A stretch of DNA of 64,000 nt from Breznakiella homolactica (GCF_016616095.2 NZ_CP067089.2:2108001-2172000); one strand, 5' to 3'; shown: positions 24,141 to 32,243, counted from the first letter of the stretch. Numbers and translations are program-made. The notes: a model not told the origin generated them from the sequence alone.

Positions 24141-24854
24141 CTATTTCAGGGAATATACGACCTGGACGGAGGAGCGTATTTCCGCTTCCCCCGGGGAAAC
24201 CGTGCCGTTGTCCGCGGCATAGGCCGCGCTCCGCGCGCTCATAAGCATCATCGGCGCAGGAGAATAACCGTCGGTTTCGGCGATGGAAACCACCGCGCCC
24301 AGCTTCCGTCCTGCGGCGCCCGCCAGGGTAGCGGCTTTTGCCTCGGCGTTTTTGATTGCCTGTTCCCGGGCTTCCTGCTCGGCTGCCGAGGAATCGGAGA
24401 CATAAAAACTCACCCCCCAAAGCTGGTTGGCCCCCGCCTCCACCGCCGCTCCGATCAGGGAACCGATGGATTCACTGTTTCTGACCGTCACGGAAATACC
24501 GTTGCTTACCCGGTAGAATCCTTCACGCTTGGTCTGGGGATCCGCGGAATAGGGTTCTTCATAAAAAACCGAATAATTTACCGTGCTGATATCACTTTCC
24601 TTAATACCGAAACCGAGGACCACCGACCGGAGATTAACCATGGTTTCCCTGTTTTGGGCAAAGGCATCCTTGACCGAAGGGGAACGGGTCTCGATTCCCA
24701 GCTGGACCACCGCCGTATCGGGAACCGCCGTAACAATCCCCTGGGCAAACACGGTAATCGTGTCGGCCCCTTTCTCCGACGAGCCGCCGGCGAAAACCGG
24801 CATGGCAATACATACCGCTAAGGCGGCAAAAACAAACACAGATAATTTCTTCAT
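24141..24854 (-). CDS. SIMPL-domain periplasmic protein (DUF541/BP26-like)
   Basis: A 237-residue exported protein. The signal peptide is 'VFAALAVCIAMPVFA' followed by 'GGSSEKG', in the same style as other secreted proteins in this window. The mature part is a SIMPL domain: 'TITVFAQGIVTAVPDTAVVQ', then 'GISVTVRNSESIGSLIGAAV' and 'AKAATLAGAAGRKLGAVVSI'. Members form periplasmic ring-like assemblies of poorly known function. GAGG precedes the ATG. A perfect hairpin lies in its 5' leader (24879-24897). It is followed closely by birA. Confidence 0.88.
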   Translation of the reverse strand: MKKLSVFVFAALAVCIAMPVFAGGSSEKGADTITVFAQGIVTAVPDTAVVQLGIETRSPSVKDAFAQNRETMVNLRSVVLGFGIKESDISTVNYSVFYEEPYSADPQTKREGFYRVSNGISVTVRNSESIGSLIGAAVEAGANQLWGVSFYVSDSSAAEQEAREQAIKNAEAKAATLAGAAGRKLGAVVSIAETDGYSPAPMMLMSARSAAYAADNGTVSPGEAEIRSSVQVVYSLK

Positions 24855-24878
24855 AACAACCTCACAGTCGGATCGCCT

Positions 24879-24897
24879 CCCGCCGTTTGACGGCGGG
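24879..24897 (-). promoter_or_regulatory. Perfect hairpin in the leader of the SIMPL gene
   Basis: CCCGCCGT and ACGGCGGG form an 8-base perfect stem with a TTG loop, 25 bases ahead of the start codon. There is no T run. It could stabilise the transcript or limit initiation; the role is unknown. Confidence 0.5.
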
Positions 24898-25000
24898 CTT
24901 GCGGTTCCATTTTGTATTCTACAAAAGAAACCTCCGAAGAGGAAGAAGTGTTACACTTGGGCAGCATCTTTTTAAGCGGCATCCCTGTCAGAGAGGAAGG

Positions 25001-25036
25001 CACCGGGATACGGAAGAAATCCGTATTCCGGTGCCC
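25001..25036. terminator. Hairpin downstream of the M20 peptidase operon
   Basis: GCACCGG...GATACGGA pairs with TCCGTAT...CCGGTGC around a short loop, giving an imperfect stem of about 15 bases. It lies about 95 bases beyond the peptidase stop on the minus strand. No clean T run follows in the minus sense, so termination is only probable. Confidence 0.45.
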
Positions 25037-25132
25037 TTTGCAGGAATGGATCATCTTTTTTTAACTTTTCTTAAGAATATACTGGCAGTCCGGGAATCCA
25101 TCTATCACCATTTTCCGACTATTTGTAGTTTT

Positions 25133-26266
25133 TTACACCCGAGTGCTGAAAAGCACCTCCGCCAGAAGCTGCGAAGCGGTAAGATATTCCGCGATAACCA
25201 GGTATTCCCCGGTACTGTGGATTTCATGCATTCCAACCCCAAATACCACGGTACTGATTCCCTGGGCGTTAAGATTGTTCGCATCCCCGCCGCCGGCGGA
25301 CCGGATCAGCTCCGGCTCGATATTTTTCGCTCCGCAGGCGGTGCGGAAACGCCGCACAACGGGCGCCTCCGGCGGGACATCGTAACCGTCGTACAGGTGT
25401 TCCCAGATAAGTTCTGCGGAATATCCTTCATCGGATTCCGGCGGCGTGCAGATGCCGCCGATGAGATTTTTCATTTCATTAAAATGACCTTCCGAAAAAC
25501 TCCGGAGTTCCCCGGTAAAAGAAGCTTTGTCGGGAACCACATTGGTCTGGCCTCCGCCGCTGATGCTGCCGATGTTCATGGTGGTTTCCCCGTCGACCCG
25601 TCCCTGGGGAAGCGCCAGGATAAGCTGAGCGGCGTACCGTATGGCGTTCCTGCCGAGCTCCGGTTCCAGGGCCGCGTGGGACGACCGGCCGCGGACGTCG
25701 CAGGAGAAACGGTCCTTGTATGGCGCCGCGGTAATGATGGACCCCGGCGGGGTTTCGCCATCCAGGTTGTAGCATGTCTTCGACCGCAGCTCCGGGAACC
25801 CGTGGTCACGGGACCCAAGGCAGCCGATTTCTTCCTGAACGGTAAACAGAATCTCCAGGGACGGCCGTGCTTCCGCGGGCAGAGCCAGGCAGAGATCAAT
25901 CATTTCCAAGGCCAGGGCAATACCGGCACGGTCGTCACCGCCCAGGATAGTGGTTCCGTCGGAACGGAGCACACCGTCTTTTTCGAGGACAGCGATGGAT
26001 TCGGTTTCCCTGACCGGGACCGTATCCATATGGGCGCAGAGAAGAAGCGGCTCCGTATTGCCGGGGATGGTCATGAGGATATTCGCCGTGTCTCCGTCTC
26101 CGGGGATGGCGGCTGATTCCTTCCAGGTCAGGCCGGAGTCCCGGCGCTGGCTCCAGTATGCGTGTACGTAATCACGGACAGGCCGTTCCCGGCGGGAGGG
26201 AGCCCTTATGGCGCAGAGCTCCTTAAGCCGGGTTACAAGCCGTTGGGTGTCAATCGCTGAAGCCAT
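25133..26266 (-). CDS. M20-family metallopeptidase (peptidase T-like)
   Basis: A 377-residue cytoplasmic zinc aminopeptidase. The metal-ligand motifs of the PepT branch are clear: 'LLLCAHMDTVPV', 'ILGGDDRAGIALALEMI', 'TVQEEIGCLGS' (catalytic Glu) and 'CYNLDGETPPG', with 'MHEIHSTGEYLVIAEY' at the end. The dimerisation domain lies between about 180 and 300. Its start overlaps the last base of the nucleoside phosphorylase gene, so it is translationally coupled. It belongs to the Pot-type transporter operon, suggesting a small peptide or amide-containing substrate (inference). Confidence 0.9.
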   Translation of the reverse strand: MASAIDTQRLVTRLKELCAIRAPSRRERPVRDYVHAYWSQRRDSGLTWKESAAIPGDGDTANILMTIPGNTEPLLLCAHMDTVPVRETESIAVLEKDGVLRSDGTTILGGDDRAGIALALEMIDLCLALPAEARPSLEILFTVQEEIGCLGSRDHGFPELRSKTCYNLDGETPPGSIITAAPYKDRFSCDVRGRSSHAALEPELGRNAIRYAAQLILALPQGRVDGETTMNIGSISGGGQTNVVPDKASFTGELRSFSEGHFNEMKNLIGGICTPPESDEGYSAELIWEHLYDGYDVPPEAPVVRRFRTACGAKNIEPELIRSAGGGDANNLNAQGISTVVFGVGMHEIHSTGEYLVIAEYLTASQLLAEVLFSTRV

Positions 26267-27033
26267 CAGAATTCGTGTGCTCCCTGCTGGTACAGTTTAT
26301 ACATCGCCTCCAGGGCTGTTCTGATCGTATGGGACTCGCCCTGGCGGTAGAGGATTTCCTTTTCCTCAATCGTGGGCTGGTTCTCCAGCCAGATATTGGA
26401 ATCCGTGGAAACCACCGCGCCGGTTTTAACTCCCCGTTTGCTGCCGATGATGTATAAAATAGCGGCTTCCTGTTCCGCGGCCATAACGCCGGCCTCGGTG
26501 AGCAGGGCGTTGAGATTCTGGTCCTGCACGTAATAGGCGTCCCTACAGTATCCGACCCCGGCCCGGTAGGGAGTACCGCTTTCCTTAAGTACGGCTATCA
26601 TGGCATTGGTCACATCCAGATCCGCCACGGCGGGGAATTCCGCCGGGAGATACACCTTGGAGGTACCTTCACCCCTGAAACTCGCGGTGATGACCACCGG
26701 TGTGCCGATGGGAATATCCTTCTGCCTGCCGCCGGCGGAACCGACCCGGATGAAGACCTTAGCCCCCAGCATGATGAGTTCCTCAAAGGCGATTGAACAG
26801 GCGGGCCCGCCGATTCCGTGGGAACAGACCGTAATGGGTGTACCTTTGTAGGTTCCGGTATACACCGTGTACTCACGGTTTTCCGCGATGAACTCCGCGC
26901 TGTCCATGTGCTCCACTATCCGCTTAACCCTGGCGGGATCTCCCGGGGTAATAACGTAGGGAGCAACATCCCCCATTTTACACCGGATATGTTTGAGTAT
27001 TTCGTTTCCCTTCAGTTCACGTGCTTTTCCCAT
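26266..27033 (-). CDS. Nucleoside phosphorylase (uridine phosphorylase-like)
   Basis: A 255-residue member of the PNP/UDP family. Motifs are 'YVITPGDPARVKRIVEHMDS' (phosphate loop), 'VCSHGIGGPACSIAFEELI', 'FIRVGSAGGRQKDIPIGT' and 'MAAEQEAAILYIIGSKRGVK' near the nucleoside pocket. It should cleave a nucleoside with phosphate to base plus ribose-1-phosphate. Whether uridine or a purine is used is uncertain. The start is the ATG at 27033 with GGGAGAT ahead; the longer frame to 27057 would overlap the ATPase gene. It is cotranscribed with the Pot-type transporter. Confidence 0.88.
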   Translation of the reverse strand: MGKARELKGNEILKHIRCKMGDVAPYVITPGDPARVKRIVEHMDSAEFIAENREYTVYTGTYKGTPITVCSHGIGGPACSIAFEELIMLGAKVFIRVGSAGGRQKDIPIGTPVVITASFRGEGTSKVYLPAEFPAVADLDVTNAMIAVLKESGTPYRAGVGYCRDAYYVQDQNLNALLTEAGVMAAEQEAAILYIIGSKRGVKTGAVVSTDSNIWLENQPTIEEKEILYRQGESHTIRTALEAMYKLYQQGAHEF

Positions 27034-27037
27034 CTGA

Positions 27038-28108
27038 TTATATCTCCCGTTCAACAATTAACTTTTCCGGAACAATGCTGAATACCGTCCGGTCCGCTCC
27101 TTCGGCCAGGGGTTTTCCCTGGACCACCGCCCGCAGGGAATAGTCCCCGGTGTGCAGGGCGTACTGGGTGGTGTTGCCCTGGTAGTTCGAAAAATCGATG
27201 GAAGCTTCCAGGGCGTTCTGGCCGGGCTTTTCATTTACCTGTGTATCATCGGGACGGAAGAAGAGGGAAACCTTTTTCCCCACGTCGCTCTGGTCGATAT
27301 GGGGCGACGGCCGGCGGCTGATGAACTCGGTACCATTTACGTCGATGGCGGCCTGCTGGTCCGTCAGCTTCACCAGGGTTCCGTCCAGTTTATTGTCGAA
27401 TCCCACGAACCTGGCCACAAAGGGCGTGGCGGGGTATTCGTAGATTTCCTCCGGTGTCCCCGACTGTTCGATTTTTCCCAGGTTCATAACGATGATCCGG
27501 GAGGAGAGGCTCATGGCCTCGATCTGGTCGTGGGTGACGTAGATCATGGTGATCCCCAGCTGGTGCTGGAGCCGGCTCAGTTCCGCCCGCATCTCGTCCC
27601 GGAGTTTGGCGTCCAGGTTTGAAAGGGGCTCGTCCAGGAGCAGCAGCTCCGGCCGGATGACGATGGACCGTGCCAATGCGACCCGCTGGCGCTGGCCCCC
27701 GGAGAGGTTCGCCGGGACCCGGTCCTCAAACCCCGTGAGGGACACGAGCTTGAGGATGTCCATGACCCGTTCCTTGATCTCGTTCTTCGGTACGTGCCGG
27801 CGGCGCAGGCCGTAGGCCACGTTGTCGAAGACCGAGAGGTGGGGAAACAGGGCGTAGGTCTGGAAGACCAGGCCGATGTTGCGTTTGTTCGGCGGCAGGT
27901 TGGAATAATCCTTGCCGCCGACGAAGACCTTGCCTTTCTCGGCCATAATAAAACCAGCGATGGTTCTGAGGGTGGTGGTTTTTCCGCACCCCGAAGGCCC
28001 GAGCAGGGAGACCAGTTCCCCCTGCTCCACCGTAAGATTAAAATCCTTGAGAATCGGCTTGCCCTTTTCGTAGCCCGCGTCAATTCCCTGCAGTTCAATA
28101 AATGCCAT
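27038..28108 (-). CDS. ABC transporter ATPase (PotA-like)
   Basis: A 356-residue ATP-binding subunit. Walker A is 'LLGPSGCGKTTTLRTIAGF', the signature 'LSGGQRQRVALARSI', and Walker B 'LLLDEPLSNLDAKLRDEMR'; the H loop is 'IYVTHDQIEA'. Residues after about 240 form a TOBE regulatory domain ('FRPDDTQVNEKPGQ'). It has the arrangement of spermidine/putrescine, iron and thiamine importers. It energises the two permeases encoded just upstream on the same strand, 14 bases away. Confidence 0.94.
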   Translation of the reverse strand: MAFIELQGIDAGYEKGKPILKDFNLTVEQGELVSLLGPSGCGKTTTLRTIAGFIMAEKGKVFVGGKDYSNLPPNKRNIGLVFQTYALFPHLSVFDNVAYGLRRRHVPKNEIKERVMDILKLVSLTGFEDRVPANLSGGQRQRVALARSIVIRPELLLLDEPLSNLDAKLRDEMRAELSRLQHQLGITMIYVTHDQIEAMSLSSRIIVMNLGKIEQSGTPEEIYEYPATPFVARFVGFDNKLDGTLVKLTDQQAAIDVNGTEFISRRPSPHIDQSDVGKKVSLFFRPDDTQVNEKPGQNALEASIDFSNYQGNTTQYALHTGDYSLRAVVQGKPLAEGADRTVFSIVPEKLIVEREI

Positions 28109-28122
28109 GGCGCCGTTCTCCT

Positions 28123-28905
28123 TTAAACGTATTTCGAAATTCCGAGCAGCTTCTCGGCGGTCTGCACAATCACGATGGTGATGACAATGATCACCGTGGA
28201 CAGCGCCGATATGGTCGGGTCGTAGTATTGTTCCATATAAACCAGCATCTGGATCGGGAGGGTCGCCACCCCCGGCCCGGTGAGGAACAGCGATACCGGC
28301 ACATTGTTGAAGGACGTGATGAAGGCCAGGATAAAGGCCGCCACCAGCCCGGACTGGATATTCGGGAGGACCACCGAGAAGAACGACAGGAACCGGGACG
28401 CCCCGAGGCTCACCGCCGCTTCCTCCACATCGACGCTGAAGTTCCGGAGGCTCGACGATACGACCCGTACGGTATACGGGAACAGTATCGCCGTATGCCC
28501 AAGGTACAGGCCGATGATGATGGGCATGTCCGACACGTATACAAAAAACCTGAGCAGGGCGAAGCCGATGATCATCCCTGGCACGATGGCGGGGGAAGAG
28601 AACAGCAGGTCCACCAGGGGCTTGGCTTTATATTTGTACCGGATATTGGCGTAGGCCACGGGCACCCCCAGAATGAGGGCCGTGGCGGTGGCGGCGATGC
28701 CGGTCTGGAAACTGACCCAGAAGGTGGTCCGGAACATCCTGATACTCAGGGCCTTCTTAAACCAGTCCAGGGTAAATCCCTTGGGGGGGAACCGCATGAT
28801 CTGGTCGGTGCTGAAGGCGGTGAGGAAGATCATGATAAACGGCCCGATCAGGAACACGAAGACCATGATGGTGATAAGGATGATTACCTTTGAATTCTTT
28901 TTCAT
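28123..28905 (-). CDS. ABC transporter permease (PotC-like)
   Basis: A 260-residue inner-membrane protein with six helices, beginning 'VIILITIMVFVFLIGPFIMI'. The cytoplasmic ATPase-contact loop is 'EEAAVSLGASRFLSFFSVVL', with the EAA motif and Gly. It overlaps the stop of the other permease by four bases (ATGA), indicating translational coupling. Its sequence is closest in style to PotC-type subunits of polyamine or related importers. Confidence 0.93.
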   Translation of the reverse strand: MKKNSKVIILITIMVFVFLIGPFIMIFLTAFSTDQIMRFPPKGFTLDWFKKALSIRMFRTTFWVSFQTGIAATATALILGVPVAYANIRYKYKAKPLVDLLFSSPAIVPGMIIGFALLRFFVYVSDMPIIIGLYLGHTAILFPYTVRVVSSSLRNFSVDVEEAAVSLGASRFLSFFSVVLPNIQSGLVAAFILAFITSFNNVPVSLFLTGPGVATLPIQMLVYMEQYYDPTISALSTVIIVITIVIVQTAEKLLGISKYV

Positions 28906-29732
28906 GCTTGATTCCTCGGTCTGAACCGGCGCAGCACCGACTGCAGCACCACCGTGGTAATAACCATCACCACCGCGATAACCGTGGCGCCCTCCCAGTT
29001 CATCAGAACCAGGGACTGCTGCCGCATCAGGGTTGCCAGGGTAAGGTTGGTACCCCCCAGAACCGCCGGGGTCACGTAGGCGGTAACGCAGCCGGTGAAC
29101 ACCAGGGTTACCCCCATGACCAAGCCGTCAAAGGACAGCGGCACAATGACCCGGAAGAAGGTCCCCAGCCGGTTCGAACCCAGGCTCAGGGCCGCCTCCT
29201 CCACTTCGGAGGGCACGTTTTCCAGGGCGCTGGTGAGGTTGAGGATCATCACCGGCAGGAACAGCTGGAGCAGCCCCACCACGATGGCACCTTCGGTATA
29301 AAGCAGCCGCATGGGTTCGCTGATCAGTCCCAGCCCGGAAACGGCCTGGTTCACGATACCGTGGCGGCCCAGGATGACGATCCAGGCGTAGGTCCGCGCC
29401 ACGGGGCTCGTCATCAGGGGCAATATAACCAGGGACGTGAGGATGCCCTTGGCGGTGGGCTTGAGGCGCATCATCAGGTACGCCGTGGGGTATCCCATCA
29501 GGGCCGCCAGGGGTGTCACAATAAGGGAAATCTTGAGGGTCCGCAGGTAGGCGTTGATGAACTGGCGGTCCGTCAGCTGTTCAATGTAGCGGGAAAAGGT
29601 GAATCTTCCGTCGGTGCCGATAAAACTTTCGGCGAGAACAAAAATCAGGGGGATCAGGAAGAATACAATCAGGAAGACTGCCCCCGCGCCGAGGAGCATG
29701 ATAAGAGCTTTCGTCTGGGTTCTGCGACCCAT
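28902..29732 (-). CDS. ABC transporter permease (PotB-like)
   Basis: A 276-residue permease with about six helices. The first is 'LIMLLGAGAVFLIVFFLIPL' and the EAA loop is 'EEAALSLGSNRLGTFFRVIV'. It pairs with the downstream PotC-like subunit. An intercistronic hairpin lies between it and the binding-protein gene upstream, so membrane subunits are probably made at lower level than the binding protein. Confidence 0.93.
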   Translation of the reverse strand: MGRRTQTKALIMLLGAGAVFLIVFFLIPLIFVLAESFIGTDGRFTFSRYIEQLTDRQFINAYLRTLKISLIVTPLAALMGYPTAYLMMRLKPTAKGILTSLVILPLMTSPVARTYAWIVILGRHGIVNQAVSGLGLISEPMRLLYTEGAIVVGLLQLFLPVMILNLTSALENVPSEVEEAALSLGSNRLGTFFRVIVPLSFDGLVMGVTLVFTGCVTAYVTPAVLGGTNLTLATLMRQQSLVLMNWEGATVIAVVMVITTVVLQSVLRRFRPRNQA

Positions 29733-29792
29733 AGGCGTCTCCTTCCATTGCCGCCGGGGATTATCCCCGGGACCGGATTACCGGAAAATGGA

Positions 29793-29819
29793 CATGCCGG
29801 CCGAATATCAGCCGGCATG
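29793..29819 (-). terminator. Intercistronic hairpin after the binding-protein gene
   Basis: CATGCCGGC and GCCGGCATG form a perfect 9-base stem around a 9-base loop, in the 121-base gap between the binding-protein and permease genes. There is no T run immediately after it on the minus strand. It parallels the hairpin at 5591-5625 in the other transporter operon. Confidence 0.55.
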
Positions 29820-29853
29820 CGGAATTACAAAGGATTACGTTGGCCGGATATGC

Positions 29854-30927
29854 TTACTTTGAGAAGATCCGGTTCCACCGGGCAACCCAGTCGGCCTTGT
29901 TTTTCGCCACATCTTCTTCATTATAGAAGAAAAGGTTGGAAATGAGTTCATCGCCGTAGGTCAGCTTGGCCGCGATGTCCGCGGGCAGCTTGACGTCGGT
30001 CCGCACCGGGGAATCCACCAGGTCCATGGCTTCGGAGTACTGGACGTCGTAGGAAAGGAGGTGATCGATAAAGAGGTGGGCCAGCTCAACGTTGGGGGAG
30101 CCTTTGACGATGCTCACCACGCTGAAGGAACCCACCAGGCCTTCCTCGGGGATGGCGCTGGCCACAGGCAGTCCGGAGGCTTCAATCTGCCCCCAGGAGA
30201 AACTGGTATAGGGCGCCGCGTAGACCTCTTCCTGGATGATCAGGGAGTTGAGTTCCGACGACGTATTGTAGGCGGTCACCAGGGACGGGGCCAGTTCGGC
30301 CACTTTTGCCCAGCCCACCTCAGTGTTGTTGACGTCGCCGCCCCAGGCCTTGCTGAGCATATAGATGAGCCCGGGGCCGTAGGTAGTGGTGATTCCGGGA
30401 ATCGAGAGGAAACCCTTAAGTTCCGCCCGGGAAAGATCTTTCCATGAAGTTATGGGCGCGGTCTTGTCGGACCGGTAGAAAAGGCCCATGTGGGAAAGGG
30501 AATATCCCACGGCGTAGCGGCCGCCCAGGGGATCCACCGCGGAGGGAATAATTTCCTTTAAGTTGGGGATCTTGGCGGGATCGTAGGGCTGGAGCAGATC
30601 CTGCTTCATGGCGTCATAGGCGAAGTTGCCGGCAAAATACGCCACATCCACAATGGGCTTGTCCTTCCGGGCAACGAGTTTCGTCAGGCGGTCCGCGTTG
30701 TTCCCGGTTTCGGAAACGATGGTAACGCCGTATTTTTCCTCAAAGGGCCTGATATAGTTTTTTTCCAGGAGATCCATGTTGTATCCCCACATGGACAGCG
30801 TCAGGGTCTGTCCTTTGTAGGGTGATTCGGCATCTCCGGTTTTTTTGTCCGAATCTTTTGAACATCCCACAGACAGCAGAACAATCACTGCAGCCACCGC
30901 GGCAAATAAAACGCTTCTTTTTTTCAT
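29854..30927 (-). CDS. ABC transporter substrate-binding lipoprotein (PotD-like)
   Basis: A 357-residue binding protein with a lipoprotein signal ending in a 'LLSVGC' lipobox. The mature protein has the PotD/iron-binding-like features 'TLTLSMWGYNMDLLEKNYIR', 'VDVAYFAGNFAYDAM' and 'VGYSLSHMGLFYRSD'. The ATG at 30927 is preceded by GGAGGAAAG; the open frame to 31023 is upstream noise. It heads an operon with two permeases, an ATPase, a nucleoside phosphorylase and an M20 peptidase. The ligand is not predictable; the downstream enzymes hint at a nucleoside or peptide-like compound rather than a polyamine. Confidence 0.9.
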   Translation of the reverse strand: MKKRSVLFAAVAAVIVLLSVGCSKDSDKKTGDAESPYKGQTLTLSMWGYNMDLLEKNYIRPFEEKYGVTIVSETGNNADRLTKLVARKDKPIVDVAYFAGNFAYDAMKQDLLQPYDPAKIPNLKEIIPSAVDPLGGRYAVGYSLSHMGLFYRSDKTAPITSWKDLSRAELKGFLSIPGITTTYGPGLIYMLSKAWGGDVNNTEVGWAKVAELAPSLVTAYNTSSELNSLIIQEEVYAAPYTSFSWGQIEASGLPVASAIPEEGLVGSFSVVSIVKGSPNVELAHLFIDHLLSYDVQYSEAMDLVDSPVRTDVKLPADIAAKLTYGDELISNLFFYNEEDVAKNKADWVARWNRIFSK

Positions 30928-31068
30928 CAACTTTCCTCCAATTTTTGGCTCATCCGCGCCAGGGATCCGGCAAGGATTCAATGAGTTAAAAACTACTATA
31001 GGGTGAAGCCCAAAGCATGTCAAGAATAGTTAGGATAGTGAACCTGCATAATATTAATTAGTAATTAA

Positions 31069-31209
31069 CAACGAAACATAAGATAATTGGCCAAGGGGTC
31101 CTGCCAGGGGATATGGGGTATGGCGGCGCGTCGGCCTGCGGCCTCGAAAGCCGCTCATACCCCATATCCCCTGGCACCCCGTGTTACCATTATGAACCAT
31201 GTTTCGTTG
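31069..31209. repeat. Stand-alone hairpin with the conserved core (copy B1)
   Basis: A palindromic unit. The outer arms CAACGAAACAT (31069-31079) and ATGTTTCGTTG (31199-31209) are perfectly complementary. The inner arms 31102-31122 and 31156-31176 are 21 bases long and perfectly complementary. The loop contains the 20-base core at 31131-31150, identical to the core at 31468-31487 on the other strand and 19/20 identical to 23115-23134. The arm sequence itself shares nothing with the other copies. It lies between the binding-protein start and the thrH leader element and faces the transporter operon. Confidence 0.8.
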
Positions 31210-31277
31210 CCTTTTTACTGTATATTATGCAGGCTCCCTGTCTTGGAGGGGTTGCTGGGAGGTGAGAGATATTTCGT

Positions 31278-31590
31278 TATACCCCAGGAACCAGAAGTGG
31301 GGGTGGCGTAAGACTTGCCGCCAAGAACGTCAGGTCTTTACATAATGCGGCAAGGCTGAAGCCAGGGGGAGCCGCCCGCCAGAAAAGACAAAACCCGGCA
31401 AGTAGAGGCAGCAAGCATTTAGGTGTAAGGGTAACGCCGGGTGTCTGATGAAAATGGGAATGAGCGACTTTCGAGGCCGCAGGCCGACGAGGAGCCATTT
31501 TCATTTTTATCAGACAGGACCCGCAGATACAGTTTTCCTGTATGCTTGCTGCATATACAGCACTGTGCTTCCCCTACTACCGCTCTCCAT
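31278..31590 (+). repeat. Structured leader element upstream of thrH (copy B)
   Basis: A gene-free stretch collinear with the serS leader element (reverse complement of 23005-23340). It contains a small hairpin (31311-31317 with 31331-31337), the G-rich GCCAGGGGGAGCCGCC block, an outer 11-base inverted repeat (GCAGCAAGCAT 31408-31418 with ATGCTTGCTGC 31542-31552), inner 20-base arms (31443-31462 with 31496-31515), the core (31468-31487) and a 3' landmark CTGTGCTTCCCCT (31563-31575). It ends about 25 bases before thrH. In the plus sense every arm mismatch is a G-U pair. Confidence 0.8.
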
Positions 31591-31616
31591 GGTATGGTTC
31601 GGCTTGAGGAGTTACT

Positions 31617-32222
31617 ATGAGGATTGTGTGTCTCGACCTGGAAGGGGTTCTCGTTCCCGAAATATGGATCGCCTTTGCCGATGCTACGGGAATTCCCGAA
31701 CTGCGCAGGACCACCCGGGATGAACCGGATTACGACAAGCTGATGCGGTTCCGCCTGGATCTGCTCCGGGAGAAGGGGCTTAAACTCGGGGATATCCAGC
31801 GGGTCATCGGAACCATGGAACCCCTGGAAGGCGCGAAGGCCTTTGCCAACGCGGTGCGGGAAAAGACCCAGCTCATTATCCTGTCGGATACCTTTGAGCA
31901 GTTCGCGAAGCCTCTGATGGCGAAACTGGGCTACCCCACCCTGTTCTGCAACAGCCTCACGGCCGAAGCCGATGGGACGGTTTCGGGGTATACCCTGCGC
32001 CAGAAGGACGGCAAGAAACACGCGGTTTTGGCGTTTAAATCCATCAACATGGAAATCTTCGCCGCCGGGGATTCATTCAATGATCTTTCCATGATACAGG
32101 AAGCGGACAGAGGATGCCTGTTCAGGGCACCCGATTCCATCAGGGCGCAGTGCGGGGATATTCCCTGGGAAGACAGCTATACCGGCCTGCTGAACCGGAT
32201 AGACGATTTCTTGAACCAATAG
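31617..32222 (+). CDS. thrH: Bifunctional phosphoserine phosphatase/homoserine phosphotransferase ThrH
   Basis: A 201-residue HAD-superfamily enzyme. The start 'MRIVCLDLEGVLVPEIWIAF' holds the nucleophilic Asp and the DxEG variant typical of ThrH. Further motifs are 'LIILSDTFEQFAKPLM' (motif II), 'YTLRQKDGKKHAVLAFKSIN' (Lys) and 'IFAAGDSFNDLSMI' (motif III/IV). Known ThrH dephosphorylates phosphoserine and can transfer the phosphate to homoserine, linking serine and threonine synthesis. The length matches the family. TTGAGGAG precedes the ATG. It is transcribed alone, behind the structured element. Confidence 0.92.
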   Translation: MRIVCLDLEGVLVPEIWIAFADATGIPELRRTTRDEPDYDKLMRFRLDLLREKGLKLGDIQRVIGTMEPLEGAKAFANAVREKTQLIILSDTFEQFAKPLMAKLGYPTLFCNSLTAEADGTVSGYTLRQKDGKKHAVLAFKSINMEIFAAGDSFNDLSMIQEADRGCLFRAPDSIRAQCGDIPWEDSYTGLLNRIDDFLNQ

Positions 32223-32243
32223 CCGCGGGCGGACCTGCGCCGG

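Noticed and set aside
31069..31590. Hairpin elements as integron attC sites
   Set aside because: The variable arms with conserved structure recall attC, but the termini lack the RYYYAAC/GTTRRRY boxes. The elements also lie between housekeeping genes, with no integrase or cassette array.
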